In this document: positions 7,490 through 14,413 of the stretch, piece by piece | Position numbering within the stretch: position 1 is the stretch's first letter | How the letters are laid out: each line of letters starts with the position of its first letter | From: JAEUMD01 sp937950105 | GTDB taxonomy: Bacteria; Pseudomonadota; Alphaproteobacteria; Rhizobiales; Hyphomicrobiaceae | NCBI GenBank assembly: GCA_036821845.1 | Contig: DAISIT010000079.1 | Location: 1-14,660, forward strand | Length of the DNA: 14,660 bases | Direction: 5' to 3' | Position numbers and translations under genes: made by a program | Notes under the pieces: generated by a model | Told to the model about the DNA's origin: nothing | Seen by the model: only the letters and a program-made list of their open reading frames with translations | Database searches by the model: none

Positions 7490-8803
7490 TCAGGCTGGAC
7501 GGCCTGCCGGTGGCGCCGCAGGCGGCGATGCCGTCTTGGCGATGGCGCGCTTGCACGGCTCGAAGCCCGCGCTGGGATTCGCAGGAACGTAGCGGTGGGC
7601 TTCCTCGCACACGATGGTGACGGGCACCTGCCCCTCGCTCCACAGCGCGAAGTCGAAGGTCATGCGGCACAGCACCGAGACGACGACATTGACGATCTCG
7701 GTCGGAATGCCGGTCAGCTCGAGGATGGTGATCGGCTTGCCGTTGACCGGAACGCGGAAGATGCGCGACAGCACCTGCGTCATGCCGTCATAGACGGTGA
7801 GCGAGCCGAACATGAAGCCGTAGCGGCTGTCCTGCGAAATCGAATCGATGCGCTGCTTGAGAACGCGGTAGGGCGCGAGATCGCGCTTGTTCTCGAGCTT
7901 GCCCATGCGCTCGTCGATGAGGCCGGTCAGGTCGGAGATGCGATAGGGAACGGGCGTGTCGACGGTGTAGCGGCCGTGATCGACGACGCCGCGGCGCAGG
8001 TTGTTCGCCTGCGGGGCGCGACCGCTCGAATAGCGCGACTTGGCGATCGGAATGAGTTCCTGCAGGATCTCGATCTCGGCCTTGCGCTCGCCCTCGCCGA
8101 TCAGCACCTCGACGATTTCCTCGAAGGTGAGAAGCCAGAACGGCAGGTGCATGTTGCGCGGGCTGACCACCTCGGCCCATTCGGGGAAGGCGGTGGCGTA
8201 TTCGTTGTGCGGATCGAGCAGGACGATGTGGGCGGCCGGGTTCTTCTCGAGGATCGAGCGAAGGATGAGGGCCGTGGTGCACGACTTGCCGGTGCCCGTG
8301 GTGCCGAGGATCGCGAAATGCTTGCCGAGCAGGTCGTCGACGCGAACCATGGCCGGGATGGACGAATCCTGTCGGATGCAGCCGACGCGCACGGATTTCG
8401 ACATGTCGCCGCAGAAGGCGATCTCGAGTTCGTGCTTGTTCGCGACGCGTACGCGGTCGCCGAGTGCGGGATAGATGGTGACGCCGCGGTTGAACGTCTG
8501 CGCGCGACCGCCGGCCGCCTTCCACAACTCGCCGACGAGGCCGAGTTCGGCGATCCAGATTTCGGCGTCGCCTTCGCGCTGCGCGGGCACCGGCACCGAA
8601 AGCGCCGAGACGATGGCCAGCACGACCGTCGTCGTGGTGTCGATGGCGAGCAGCGTGCCCATCTCCGGCCGATGCATGGTCTTGCGACCGCTCGCGTCGA
8701 CCCTGCCGTCGAGCAGGACGATGGCCTTTGCACCTGTCACCGAGACGATGCGTCCGATGGTTATGTCCGCGTCGAAGGCCGAGGCGTGCTGTGAGGCTTG
8801 CAT
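7490..8803 (-). CDS. HerA/DUF87-family ATPase, C-terminally short
   Basis: This is a 437-residue ATP-binding protein of the HerA/FtsK-like superfamily. An N-terminal beta-rich region (about 12-125) resembles the HAS-barrel of HerA. DDLLGKHFAILGTTGTGKS carries Walker A (GTTGTGKS, 167-174), and VLLDPHNEYA follows. Walker B is VTIVCEEAHRYVP (395-407) with Glu400/Glu401. Family members normally continue well beyond Walker B, with a conserved RAIARIAKEGRKYG-type segment, arginine-finger region and C-terminal strands. Here the match ends at CKRAIAK (417-423) and is replaced by an Ala/Pro tail before the stop at 7490-7492, directly against manC. I cannot find the missing part in another frame nearby. 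The function may be DNA or membrane-associated translocation, but this copy may be inactive. The start at 8803 has only a weak ribosome site. Confidence 0.8.
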   Translation of the reverse strand: MQASQHASAFDADITIGRIVSVTGAKAIVLLDGRVDASGRKTMHRPEMGTLLAIDTTTTVVLAIVSALSVPVPAQREGDAEIWIAELGLVGELWKAAGGRAQTFNRGVTIYPALGDRVRVANKHELEIAFCGDMSKSVRVGCIRQDSSIPAMVRVDDLLGKHFAILGTTGTGKSCTTALILRSILEKNPAAHIVLLDPHNEYATAFPEWAEVVSPRNMHLPFWLLTFEEIVEVLIGEGERKAEIEILQELIPIAKSRYSSGRAPQANNLRRGVVDHGRYTVDTPVPYRISDLTGLIDERMGKLENKRDLAPYRVLKQRIDSISQDSRYGFMFGSLTVYDGMTQVLSRIFRVPVNGKPITILELTGIPTEIVNVVVSVLCRMTFDFALWSEGQVPVTIVCEEAHRYVPANPSAGFEPCKRAIAKTASPPAAPPAGRPA

Positions 8804-8875
8804 TCTGGTGCTCGTTCGATGGGGCGGATTGCCCCGTGGTGGCGTGGTTGCTTCAATCGTTCGCTCGAACGCGCA

Positions 8876-9757
8876 TCAGGGAGTCCTGTCCCCGAATACG
8901 AGTTCGCGACCCTTGCTGGCGGATACGCTGTGGCGCGAGGGGAGCAGGATCGAGACCGTGGTTCCCTCCCCCTTGCGGCTCTTGATCTCGAGACGGCCGC
9001 CATGCAGGTCGATCAGCGCGCGTGCGATCGGGAGGCCGAGGCCGGCGCCCTCCCGCCAGCGGGTGCGGCTGCCGTCGACCTGTCCGAACGGCGTCATGGC
9101 CACCGCGACCTCGTCGTCGGTCATGCCGACGCCGGTGTCGTGCACGTCGATGACGACGCCACCGTCGGTGGTAGCGACCGCCTCGATCTGAACCTTGCCG
9201 CCCTGGGGCGTGAACTTGACGGCGTTGGAGATGATGTTCGACAGGGCCTGGCGCAGCTTCGTCGAGTCGCCGCGCACCGGCGGCAGCGTCGGCGGCAGCA
9301 CCTCGCGCAATTCGACACCGGCATCGAAGGCCTGCTTGCGGAAGGCCATCAGCGCATAGTTGAGCAGCTCGTGGATGTCCGTCTCGCGCGCGTCGATGGT
9401 GTACTTGCCGCTCTGGATCTTCGAGATGTCGAGGATGTCGTTGATGACCGAGAGCAGGTGGCCGGCCGAATCGTTGATGAGCTGCGCATACTCGACGATC
9501 TCGTCGTCGGGGAGCTTGCGGCGATCGTGCTCGGCGAGGATCTTGGAGAAGCCGATGATGGTGTTGAGCGGCGTCCTGAGCTCGTGGCTCATGTTGGCGA
9601 TGAATTCGGATTTGACGCGGTTGGCGAGTTCGGATTCGAGCCGCGCGGTGTGCTCTGCAACTCGCGTGCGATGGCGCAAAACGGCATCGCCGAGGAGCGA
9701 TGCGTACTCGCCCATCAGAGAGTTGTTCTTGCCCTTGCCGAAGGCGCTGTTGAGCAT
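8876..9757 (-). CDS. Soluble orphan sensor histidine kinase
   Basis: This is a 293-residue two-component kinase without membrane helices or a recognisable sensory domain. A short helical N-terminus (1-48) leads straight into the DHp domain with the phosphoacceptor His58 in FIANMSHELRTPLNTIIGFS. The HATPase domain has the N box LSNIISNAVKF (Asn178), G1 DTGVGM (207-212), an F box with Phe224 and G2 GAGLGLPIARALIDLHGG (237-254). All key residues are present, so it should be active. The short length means signal input must come from the N-terminal helix, a partner protein, or cytoplasmic cues. No response regulator is in the window. An in-frame TGA lies just before the ATG at 9757, so the start cannot be further upstream. 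It is 72 bp upstream of the HerA-like gene on the same strand and may be cotranscribed with it. Confidence 0.9.
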   Translation of the reverse strand: MLNSAFGKGKNNSLMGEYASLLGDAVLRHRTRVAEHTARLESELANRVKSEFIANMSHELRTPLNTIIGFSKILAEHDRRKLPDDEIVEYAQLINDSAGHLLSVINDILDISKIQSGKYTIDARETDIHELLNYALMAFRKQAFDAGVELREVLPPTLPPVRGDSTKLRQALSNIISNAVKFTPQGGKVQIEAVATTDGGVVIDVHDTGVGMTDDEVAVAMTPFGQVDGSRTRWREGAGLGLPIARALIDLHGGRLEIKSRKGEGTTVSILLPSRHSVSASKGRELVFGDRTP

Positions 9758-9884
9758 CGTGCGTCAGCCACCAATTCCAACGTGTCATCGGAATGTATCG
9801 GCCAAGAGATAACTTGTGGTTAATCGCGTCCTGTCCGACCATCCGCGGGGCGCTCCAGCCAGCCTCGCGCCATCTGCCGTAGTC

Positions 9885-9915
9885 ATCGGTAATATAGTGA
9901 TATTTCCTGACCGAT
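9885..9915. promoter_or_regulatory. AT-rich nested inverted repeat (putative operator)
   Basis: Outer arms ATCGGT (9885-9890) and ACCGAT (9910-9915) enclose inner arms AATAT (9891-9895) and ATATT (9900-9904) around AGTG. This AT-rich island stands out in GC-rich DNA and overlaps the candidate -35 of the + strand gene. It could bind a dimeric regulator or IHF. The regulator is unknown. Confidence 0.4.
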
Positions 9916-9996
9916 CAGCGCAGACGATCCGTATGCGAAAAAAGCTGCATGAGCGCGATCTTTGCGCATGATGGCGTTTGCGGCCGGGCAGGAAGC

Positions 9997-10010
9997 GGGC
10001 AAAACTTCCC
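9997..10010. promoter_or_regulatory. Shared GGG-AAAACTT-CCC dyad, copy upstream of the + strand outer-membrane gene
   Basis: GGGCAAAACTTCCC is followed by GA and lies 35 bases before the ATG at 10046. AAAACTTCCCGA (10001-10012) matches 14011-14022 in the leader of the TonB-dependent receptor exactly. A shared regulatory site is inferred; the protein that binds it is unknown. Confidence 0.4.
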
Positions 10011-10045
10011 GATGAGATCGGCAGGATTGGGAAATCCAGGCGGGA

Positions 10046-11044
10046 ATGCTCGTGAGGATCGGACGGAACATGGCGCGTGGCGCCGTCGGCACGCTGCGCG
10101 CAAGTCTGTCGGCGGTTCTCATCCTTGCTCCAGGGGTAGCGCTGTCGGAGCCGTCGATCGGGCAGTTCGAACTCAAGGACCTCGAGGCTGAGCCGGGTGA
10201 GGTCGAGTTCCAGAGCCAGAACGCCTATGCGATCGGGCAGCCGCGCCGGAAGTTCGCCGAGGAAGCTCCGGGCGAATTCGCCTATGACGAGAACTCGGTC
10301 ACCCGTCAGCGCCATGCGCTCGAGATCGAGATGAGCATGACGAGCTGGCTGAGGACCCGCGTCGGCATCGAGTACGAAAAGGAACGCTTCGACGATCCGC
10401 CGTCGCCGGCCGCCGCAGATGCTTATGCACCTCTGGAGTTGACCGAGGTCGCGCTCGAGGGTGTCGTCATCCTGAGGCCTGCCAGCGACAACGGATTGGG
10501 ATTTGGCCTGCTCGCAGAGTTCGAGCATCCCCTGGCCAAAGGCGAGATGAACAAGATCATCGTCGGTCCGATCATCGGCGCCCGGTCGGGGCCGTGGGAA
10601 GCCCTGCTCAACCTGATGCTGGTGCATCACTTCGGTGCGGGCGAGCGTGACGATGACGGTGTGGAGCGCGACGACAAATGGGATTTCGCCTACGCCGCGC
10701 AGGTCAAATACGAGATCGATACTACGTGGTCGCTGGCTCTCGAGGCATACGGGACGTTCGATCGGCTGGGGAAGACGGGTGAGCCGGGCGAGAGCGCGGT
10801 GCTGTTCGGCGATCACGACCAGCACCGCGCCGGACCGATCGTCTACTACGAGCGCAAGGTTGGCGGCGGCGGCAAGGGCGATGACAAGGACGACGACAAG
10901 CCGCGTGCGTCAGGCGTGAGGGCTGTCGAGAGCACCGATCGCGACGGCGACGTCACTGTGCGACTCGGCACCGGCGTGCTGCTCGGCCTCAACGACAACA
11001 CGCCGGATGCGACGCTGAAGGCCAGCCTCGAAGTCGAATTCTGA
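10046..11044 (+). CDS. Unrecognised exported protein, probable outer-membrane beta-barrel
   Basis: I do not recognise a named family. The 332-residue product starts with a signal peptide: a basic n-region, hydrophobic LSAVLILAPGVAL (21-33), and likely cleavage near Ser34. The mature part is acidic with many alternating-residue strands (RQRHALEIEMSMTSWLRTRV, GLGFGLLAEFEH, WSLALEAYGTF). It ends ASLEVEF, a C-terminal Phe as expected of Bam-assembled outer-membrane proteins. A Gly/Lys/Asp segment, GGGGKGDDKDDDK, looks like a flexible loop near the C-terminus, before the last strands. The start is uncertain: the ATG at 10046 and the ATG at 10070 both lack ideal ribosome spacing, and the second gives a more ordinary signal peptide. 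It faces the TonB-dependent receptor gene across a common terminator and shares an upstream dyad with it, so a joint role in outer-membrane uptake or sensing is possible. Confidence 0.8.
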   Translation: MLVRIGRNMARGAVGTLRASLSAVLILAPGVALSEPSIGQFELKDLEAEPGEVEFQSQNAYAIGQPRRKFAEEAPGEFAYDENSVTRQRHALEIEMSMTSWLRTRVGIEYEKERFDDPPSPAAADAYAPLELTEVALEGVVILRPASDNGLGFGLLAEFEHPLAKGEMNKIIVGPIIGARSGPWEALLNLMLVHHFGAGERDDDGVERDDKWDFAYAAQVKYEIDTTWSLALEAYGTFDRLGKTGEPGESAVLFGDHDQHRAGPIVYYERKVGGGGKGDDKDDDKPRASGVRAVESTDRDGDVTVRLGTGVLLGLNDNTPDATLKASLEVEF

Positions 11045-11074
11045 GAAACCCACAACGACACTGCCACCAAAACA

Positions 11075-11106
11075 AAAAGTGGCCGCCCCGCAGGACGGCC
11101 GCTTTT
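11075..11106. terminator. Bidirectional Rho-independent terminator
   Basis: The arms AAAAGTGGCCG (11075-11085) and CGGCCGCTTTT (11096-11106) form an 11-bp stem with one G-T pair and a 10-base loop. The A-run on one side and the T-run on the other allow termination in both directions. It sits 30 bp after the + strand stop (11044) and 29 bp after the minus-strand receptor stop (11136). Confidence 0.85.
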
Positions 11107-11135
11107 CGTTCGCCGCGGGAGTGTCTGGGACAGGT

Positions 11136-13943
11136 TCAGTACTTCACCTTGACGCCGCCGTAGACGGCGACCGGCGCGCCGAGCACGACCGAGCGCGGAT
11201 CGGTGAAGTCGGTGATGGTCGCGTCGTAGGGAGCGACGACCGGAGCCTCATCCGCTTCGAACAGCGTGCCGAACAGGCCGTAGCGCTTGTCGAAGATGTT
11301 GTTGGCGAAGGCGAAGAACTGCACGTGCTCGTTGAGGTCGTAGGACGTGGAGATGTCGACGCGGGTGTAGCCGCCGAGCTTAGGCAGCAGGTTGGCGTCG
11401 TCGCCGAAGTGATACTGGCCCGAAGCCGCGATCAGATCGGCGCCGACCTTCCACTTAGGTGTGACCCAGTAGTCGAAGCCGGTCTTGAAGCGATGGTTCG
11501 GAATGCCGGGAATGTTGTCGCCGGGGTTGACCTGGATGCAGACCGGATCAGCCAACGGGTCCTCGCAGGGGCCGGCGAACGGGTTTGCCGGCGACGAGAA
11601 GAAATTCGCCGTCTCGTAGGTCGCCTTGACGTAGGCATAGCTCGCGTACATCGAGAGCGGGCCATACTTGTACTTGAGGCTCGCCTCGAGGCCGCGCCGC
11701 AGCGTGTCACCGGCGTTGAAGAAGAAGCCGCGGCCCGTTTGCTCCGCCGCGACGAACAGGATGTCGTTCTGGCTCAGCGTGTGGAACAGGCCGACACTCC
11801 AGTCGAGCCTCTGCTCACCGCCCGGCGACTTCATCTTGCCCCTCAGACCCGCTTCCCAGGTCTTCGACACGACCTGTTCGAGCGGCGGGTCGTCGGTCAG
11901 GAAGCTCTCGATCGGGCACGGCTCTTCCGGATTTGCGCAGGCGAGTTCGGCCGGCGTCGGCGCGCGGTTCGCTTCCGAGTAGCCGCCGTAGAGCGTGATG
12001 CCGGGCACCATCTCGTAGGTCGCGCCGACGGTCGGATTGAAGCGGCTGAAGTCGTGCTTCGAGGTGATGCCGTCGAATTCGCCGGTGAGATCGACGAGGT
12101 CGATCCTGGCGTAGTTGAAGCGGCCGCCGAACGTCAGCGTGAAGCGGTCGGTCAGATCGATGGCGTTGAGCGCGTAGAGGCCGAGGTACTTCGTGTCGAC
12201 GTCGACGTTGCGGCCGGTGAAGTCGTCGGGTTCGGTGATGATGACGCCCGAGGGGGTAACGACGTAGAACGCACCGATGCCGCCGAACTCGGACGAGGTC
12301 TGGTAGTTGACCTTGCCCTGATCGTAGCTGGCGCCCATGACGAAATGGTTCTTGAAGCCGAACAGGCGGGCCTTCTCGACGGCCTGGAGACCGAAGCCGA
12401 AGCTCTCGCTGTCGGTGCGAATACGATCGAGCGCGGCGAACGGCTCGTCGATGCCGAGGGCGCCGGGATCGATCGGATTGCCGAAGGCGTCGCGGAGCTG
12501 AAGGATCTCGCCGGTATCCTCGTCGAGTTCCTCGGCGCAGACGTTGTCGGCGTTGAAGTCCCCTTCGACAGGCGCGCCGGGATTATCGGCCTGCACGTCA
12601 CCGCATTCTTCGAACTCGGCGACGTTGCCGTCGACGACGCGCGACTTGAAGCGGCGGAAGTAGGCGAGGCCGGAGATCGTAAACGTGTCGGATACCTTCA
12701 CGGCCAAGTTGAACGACGGCATCACGACATTGATGTCGGTGGTCTGCGGCGAGGTGAAGGTGCCGCTGTCGCGCAGCGCCAGGATCTCGACCGGCGTCGC
12801 CGCCGTCGCGCCGATGAAGCTGTCGGCCATGGTCAGGTTGAAGTGGGCTTCGACGCGGCTGCCCTTGAAGCCGAAGTCCATGTAGGCGCGCTTGACCTCG
12901 GTCGGCGAGAAGTCGCGCCAGCCGTCCTCCTCGATGCCTTCGGCCGCGACATAGGCGGCGAAGGCGCCGCTCTGCGCGCCGACCTGAATGCCGAGTTGCT
13001 TGCGGCCGAACGAGCCGCCGAGGATCTCGACCTCGGCGCCCTGATAGGTGAAGCCGTCCTTCATGACGACGCTGATGGCACCGCCCACGGCGTTGAGGCC
13101 GAACACCGGATTGCCGGTGAGAACCGTCATGTCGCTGATGGCGTTCTTCGGCAGCACGTCCCAGTAGACGGTGTCGCCGAACACCTCGTTGACGCGCACG
13201 CCGTTCTGGTAGACCGCGATGCCCTGCGGGAAGCCGTTGAGCGAGCCCGAGCCGAAGCCACGATAGTCGATCTGCTGACGCAGGTCGTTGCCGCCGGCGT
13301 CGCCGAGGATGATGCCCGGCACCTCTTTCTGAAGAGCGTCCTGCGGCTCGTTGGTGCCGGCATTGTTGAGCGCCGCGCCGGAGACGGTGCTGACGCTGCC
13401 GGGAACCTTGCGCACGTCGATCTCCGAGCCGCCGATCGGCGCGACGCGGACGACATCGCCGGTGACGCGCTGCTCGTCGATGCTGAGCACCGGCTCTACC
13501 GGCGCGGCGGCTTCCACCGGAGCGGGCGCAGGCGCAGGCTGGGTGACCTTCTTCACTTTCTTCGGCGCCGGAGGCGGCGCGTCCGCCTGCTGCACGGCGC
13601 GCGGTTTCGCCTTCGGCTTCTCGACCACCTCTGGAGCCGGTGGCGGCGGCTTCGGCTGCTGCTGGATGACCTCGACGGGCGGCAGGTCGGTGGTGCCGGA
13701 GGCAGGAGGAGCGGGTTGCGCCGTCGCAGGAGCGGCCGGGGCCGGTTGTGTCGGAGCAGGGGTTGCCGTCGACGGCGCTGCCGGGGCGGGGGTGGCCGGA
13801 GTTGCGGGGGCCGGAGCGGCAGGAGCCGTCACGGCGGGCGGCGAGGCTGAAGCCGGCGGCTGCTGCGCCAATGTCGCCGCCGGCACCGATACGGAGCCGA
13901 ACAACGCGAGCATGAGCGCGCGAGCATTCTTGTTCTTGTTCAT
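11136..13943 (-). CDS. TonB-dependent outer-membrane receptor with extended Pro/Ala/Lys-rich N-terminus
   Basis: This is a 935-residue outer-membrane transporter driven by TonB-ExbB-ExbD. The ATG at 13943 follows GGGGA with 5 bases between; a GTG at 13955 overlaps that site. The signal peptide is residues 1-26 (cleavage after TLA). Residues 27-85 are almost only Ala/Pro/Thr. LPPVEVIQQQ (87-96) is the likely TonB box. A second Pro/Lys-rich stretch (97-150) precedes the plug, about 177-296 (VPGSVSTVSGAAL, LRQQIDYRGFG, NPVFGLNAVGGAISVVMKDG). The barrel follows and ends GGVKVKY with the terminal aromatic residue. YSEANRAPTPAELACANPEEP is a known TonB-receptor signature. Cysteine pairs at 447/469, 669/676 and 793/802 lie in predicted acidic outer loops. 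The substrate is not deducible from sequence. A good promoter lies at 14087-14115. Confidence 0.93.
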   Translation of the reverse strand: MNKNKNARALMLALFGSVSVPAATLAQQPPASASPPAVTAPAAPAPATPATPAPAAPSTATPAPTQPAPAAPATAQPAPPASGTTDLPPVEVIQQQPKPPPPAPEVVEKPKAKPRAVQQADAPPPAPKKVKKVTQPAPAPAPVEAAAPVEPVLSIDEQRVTGDVVRVAPIGGSEIDVRKVPGSVSTVSGAALNNAGTNEPQDALQKEVPGIILGDAGGNDLRQQIDYRGFGSGSLNGFPQGIAVYQNGVRVNEVFGDTVYWDVLPKNAISDMTVLTGNPVFGLNAVGGAISVVMKDGFTYQGAEVEILGGSFGRKQLGIQVGAQSGAFAAYVAAEGIEEDGWRDFSPTEVKRAYMDFGFKGSRVEAHFNLTMADSFIGATAATPVEILALRDSGTFTSPQTTDINVVMPSFNLAVKVSDTFTISGLAYFRRFKSRVVDGNVAEFEECGDVQADNPGAPVEGDFNADNVCAEELDEDTGEILQLRDAFGNPIDPGALGIDEPFAALDRIRTDSESFGFGLQAVEKARLFGFKNHFVMGASYDQGKVNYQTSSEFGGIGAFYVVTPSGVIITEPDDFTGRNVDVDTKYLGLYALNAIDLTDRFTLTFGGRFNYARIDLVDLTGEFDGITSKHDFSRFNPTVGATYEMVPGITLYGGYSEANRAPTPAELACANPEEPCPIESFLTDDPPLEQVVSKTWEAGLRGKMKSPGGEQRLDWSVGLFHTLSQNDILFVAAEQTGRGFFFNAGDTLRRGLEASLKYKYGPLSMYASYAYVKATYETANFFSSPANPFAGPCEDPLADPVCIQVNPGDNIPGIPNHRFKTGFDYWVTPKWKVGADLIAASGQYHFGDDANLLPKLGGYTRVDISTSYDLNEHVQFFAFANNIFDKRYGLFGTLFEADEAPVVAPYDATITDFTDPRSVVLGAPVAVYGGVKVKY

Positions 13944-13948
13944 TTTAT

Positions 13949-13953
13949 TCCCC
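13949..13953 (-). promoter_or_regulatory. Ribosome-binding site of the TonB-dependent receptor
   Basis: The minus-strand sequence GTGGGGAATAAAATG places GGGGA 5 bases before the ATG at 13943. This favours that start over the GTG at 13955, which would bury the ribosome site. Confidence 0.6.
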
Positions 13954-13984
13954 ACGAAACTGCTGCGTCGAGAAAGCCAGCCAA

Positions 13985-13998
13985 GGGAACATTTTCCC
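13985..13998. promoter_or_regulatory. Receptor leader dyad, site 1
   Basis: GGGAACATTTTCCC has 5-bp arms GGGAA/TTCCC around a 4-base spacer, followed by GA. It is in the receptor leader, 41 bases before the ATG, and one of two clear copies of the dyad there. Confidence 0.4.
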
Positions 13999-14007
13999 GA
14001 ACCAAAT

Positions 14008-14020
14008 GGGAAAACTTCCC
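14008..14020. promoter_or_regulatory. Receptor leader dyad, site 2 (with degenerate site 3)
   Basis: GGGAAAACTTCCC has arms GGGAA/TTCCC around AAC and continues GA, as at 10001-10012. It starts 23 bp from site 1. A degenerate third copy, TGAAAAACTTCTC, follows at 14028-14040, 20 bp on. The near two-turn spacing suggests binding on one face of the helix. Confidence 0.45.
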
Positions 14021-14086
14021 GAAAAGCTGAAAAACTTCTCGCAACGCCCTGAAAGTCGGAGCGTTTCTTCGCGTGCCCTTTGTCAG

Positions 14087-14115
14087 GGATAGTTAGAATT
14101 CGCGGATCGCGTCAA
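14087..14115 (-). promoter_or_regulatory. Predicted housekeeping promoter of the receptor gene
   Basis: On the minus strand TTGACG (14115-14110) is separated by exactly 17 bases from CTATCC (14092-14087), a good alphaproteobacterial sigma-70-type pair. The start of transcription would be near 14080, giving a leader of about 135 bases that contains the dyads at 13985-14040. Confidence 0.55.
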
Positions 14116-14223
14116 TTGCGGCCGCGCGCTCGCAGGCTGGCAGGTCGAAATCAGGGGGCTCATGTTGCCGCCGCGCCTCAGATCGGAAATCGAGGCCCGG
14201 GAACTTTCGGAAACTCTCGCGCC

Positions 14224-14402
14224 GTCCGGTAGTTGCGGGGAGGCTGGCCGGACTGGTAAGCAGCGCAGTATGGCCGCATGACATGCTCACGCGAAGGTGA
14301 CGGCTGCCGCCATCTCCAGGCCCTTGCCGGGAAGCGGCAACGTGGCGACTGTGCGACTGGCGAGAGCCAGCAGAATGAAATGCGCGCGACGAAGAACGCG
14401 CA
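14224..14402 (+). promoter_or_regulatory. Leader with four stem-loops before the final gene
   Basis: The perfect stems are GTCCGG/CCGGAC (14224-14229, 14248-14253), TTGCCG/CGGCAA with loop GGAAG (14324-14340), CTGGC/GCCAG with a GAGA (GNRA) tetraloop (14357-14370) and TGCGCG/CGCGCA (14381-14386, 14397-14402). The last one ends on the first base of the Shine-Dalgarno AAGGAGG. No known riboswitch consensus could be fitted. Confidence 0.4.
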
Positions 14403-14408
14403 AGGAGG
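14402..14408 (+). promoter_or_regulatory. Strong Shine-Dalgarno that supports a TTG start
   Basis: AAGGAGG is a near-perfect match to the anti-Shine-Dalgarno and lies 5 bases before the in-frame TTG at 14414. The overlapping ATG at 14409 is out of frame and ends after 14 codons. The in-frame ATGs at 14453 and 14462 have no comparable site. Confidence 0.55.
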
Positions 14409-14413
14409 ATGGT

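Larger units (their letters stand above)
9758..10045. other. Divergent intergenic region between kinase and outer-membrane gene
   Basis: These 288 bp separate divergently transcribed genes and must hold both promoters. Nothing coding was found. Visible elements are the AT-rich nested dyad at 9885-9915, a possible + strand promoter (CTGACC 9907-9912, 17-base spacer, CGTATG 9930-9935, weak), an imperfect hairpin CATGAGCGC/GCGCATG at 9949-9970, the GGGCAAAACTTCCC dyad at 9997-10010, and GGATT/AATCC at 10024-10037. No clear kinase promoter was recognised. Confidence 0.5.
13956..14413. other. Divergent intergenic region between receptor and final gene
   Basis: No convincing gene lies in these roughly 460 bp. 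The left part carries the receptor leader, its dyads and its promoter. The right part (14224-14402) carries several inverted repeats ahead of the final + strand gene. I did not find a clear + strand promoter. Reading frames here on both strands lack ribosome sites and family resemblance. Confidence 0.6.

Noticed and set aside
7490..7560. A simple frameshift explaining the short HerA-like ATPase
   Set aside because: No frame in the region just before the stop encodes the expected continuation after RAIAK, so a deletion or natural short form fits better than a one-base error.
6044..8794. Long + strand open frame of 916 codons opposite manC and the HerA-like gene
   Set aside because: This is an antisense shadow caused by GC-biased codon use. 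The product is Arg/Asp/Val-rich with no recognisable domain, while the minus strand encodes clear families.
11079..13850. + strand open frame of 923 codons opposite the TonB-dependent receptor
   Set aside because: This is an antisense shadow. It begins inside the terminator region and its C-terminal part is an Arg/Gly-rich mirror of the receptor's Pro/Ala repeats.
14224..14402. Cobalamin riboswitch upstream of the final gene
   Set aside because: GGGAAGC and GAGAGCCAGCAGA look slightly like parts of the element, but the B12 box and the core order do not fit.
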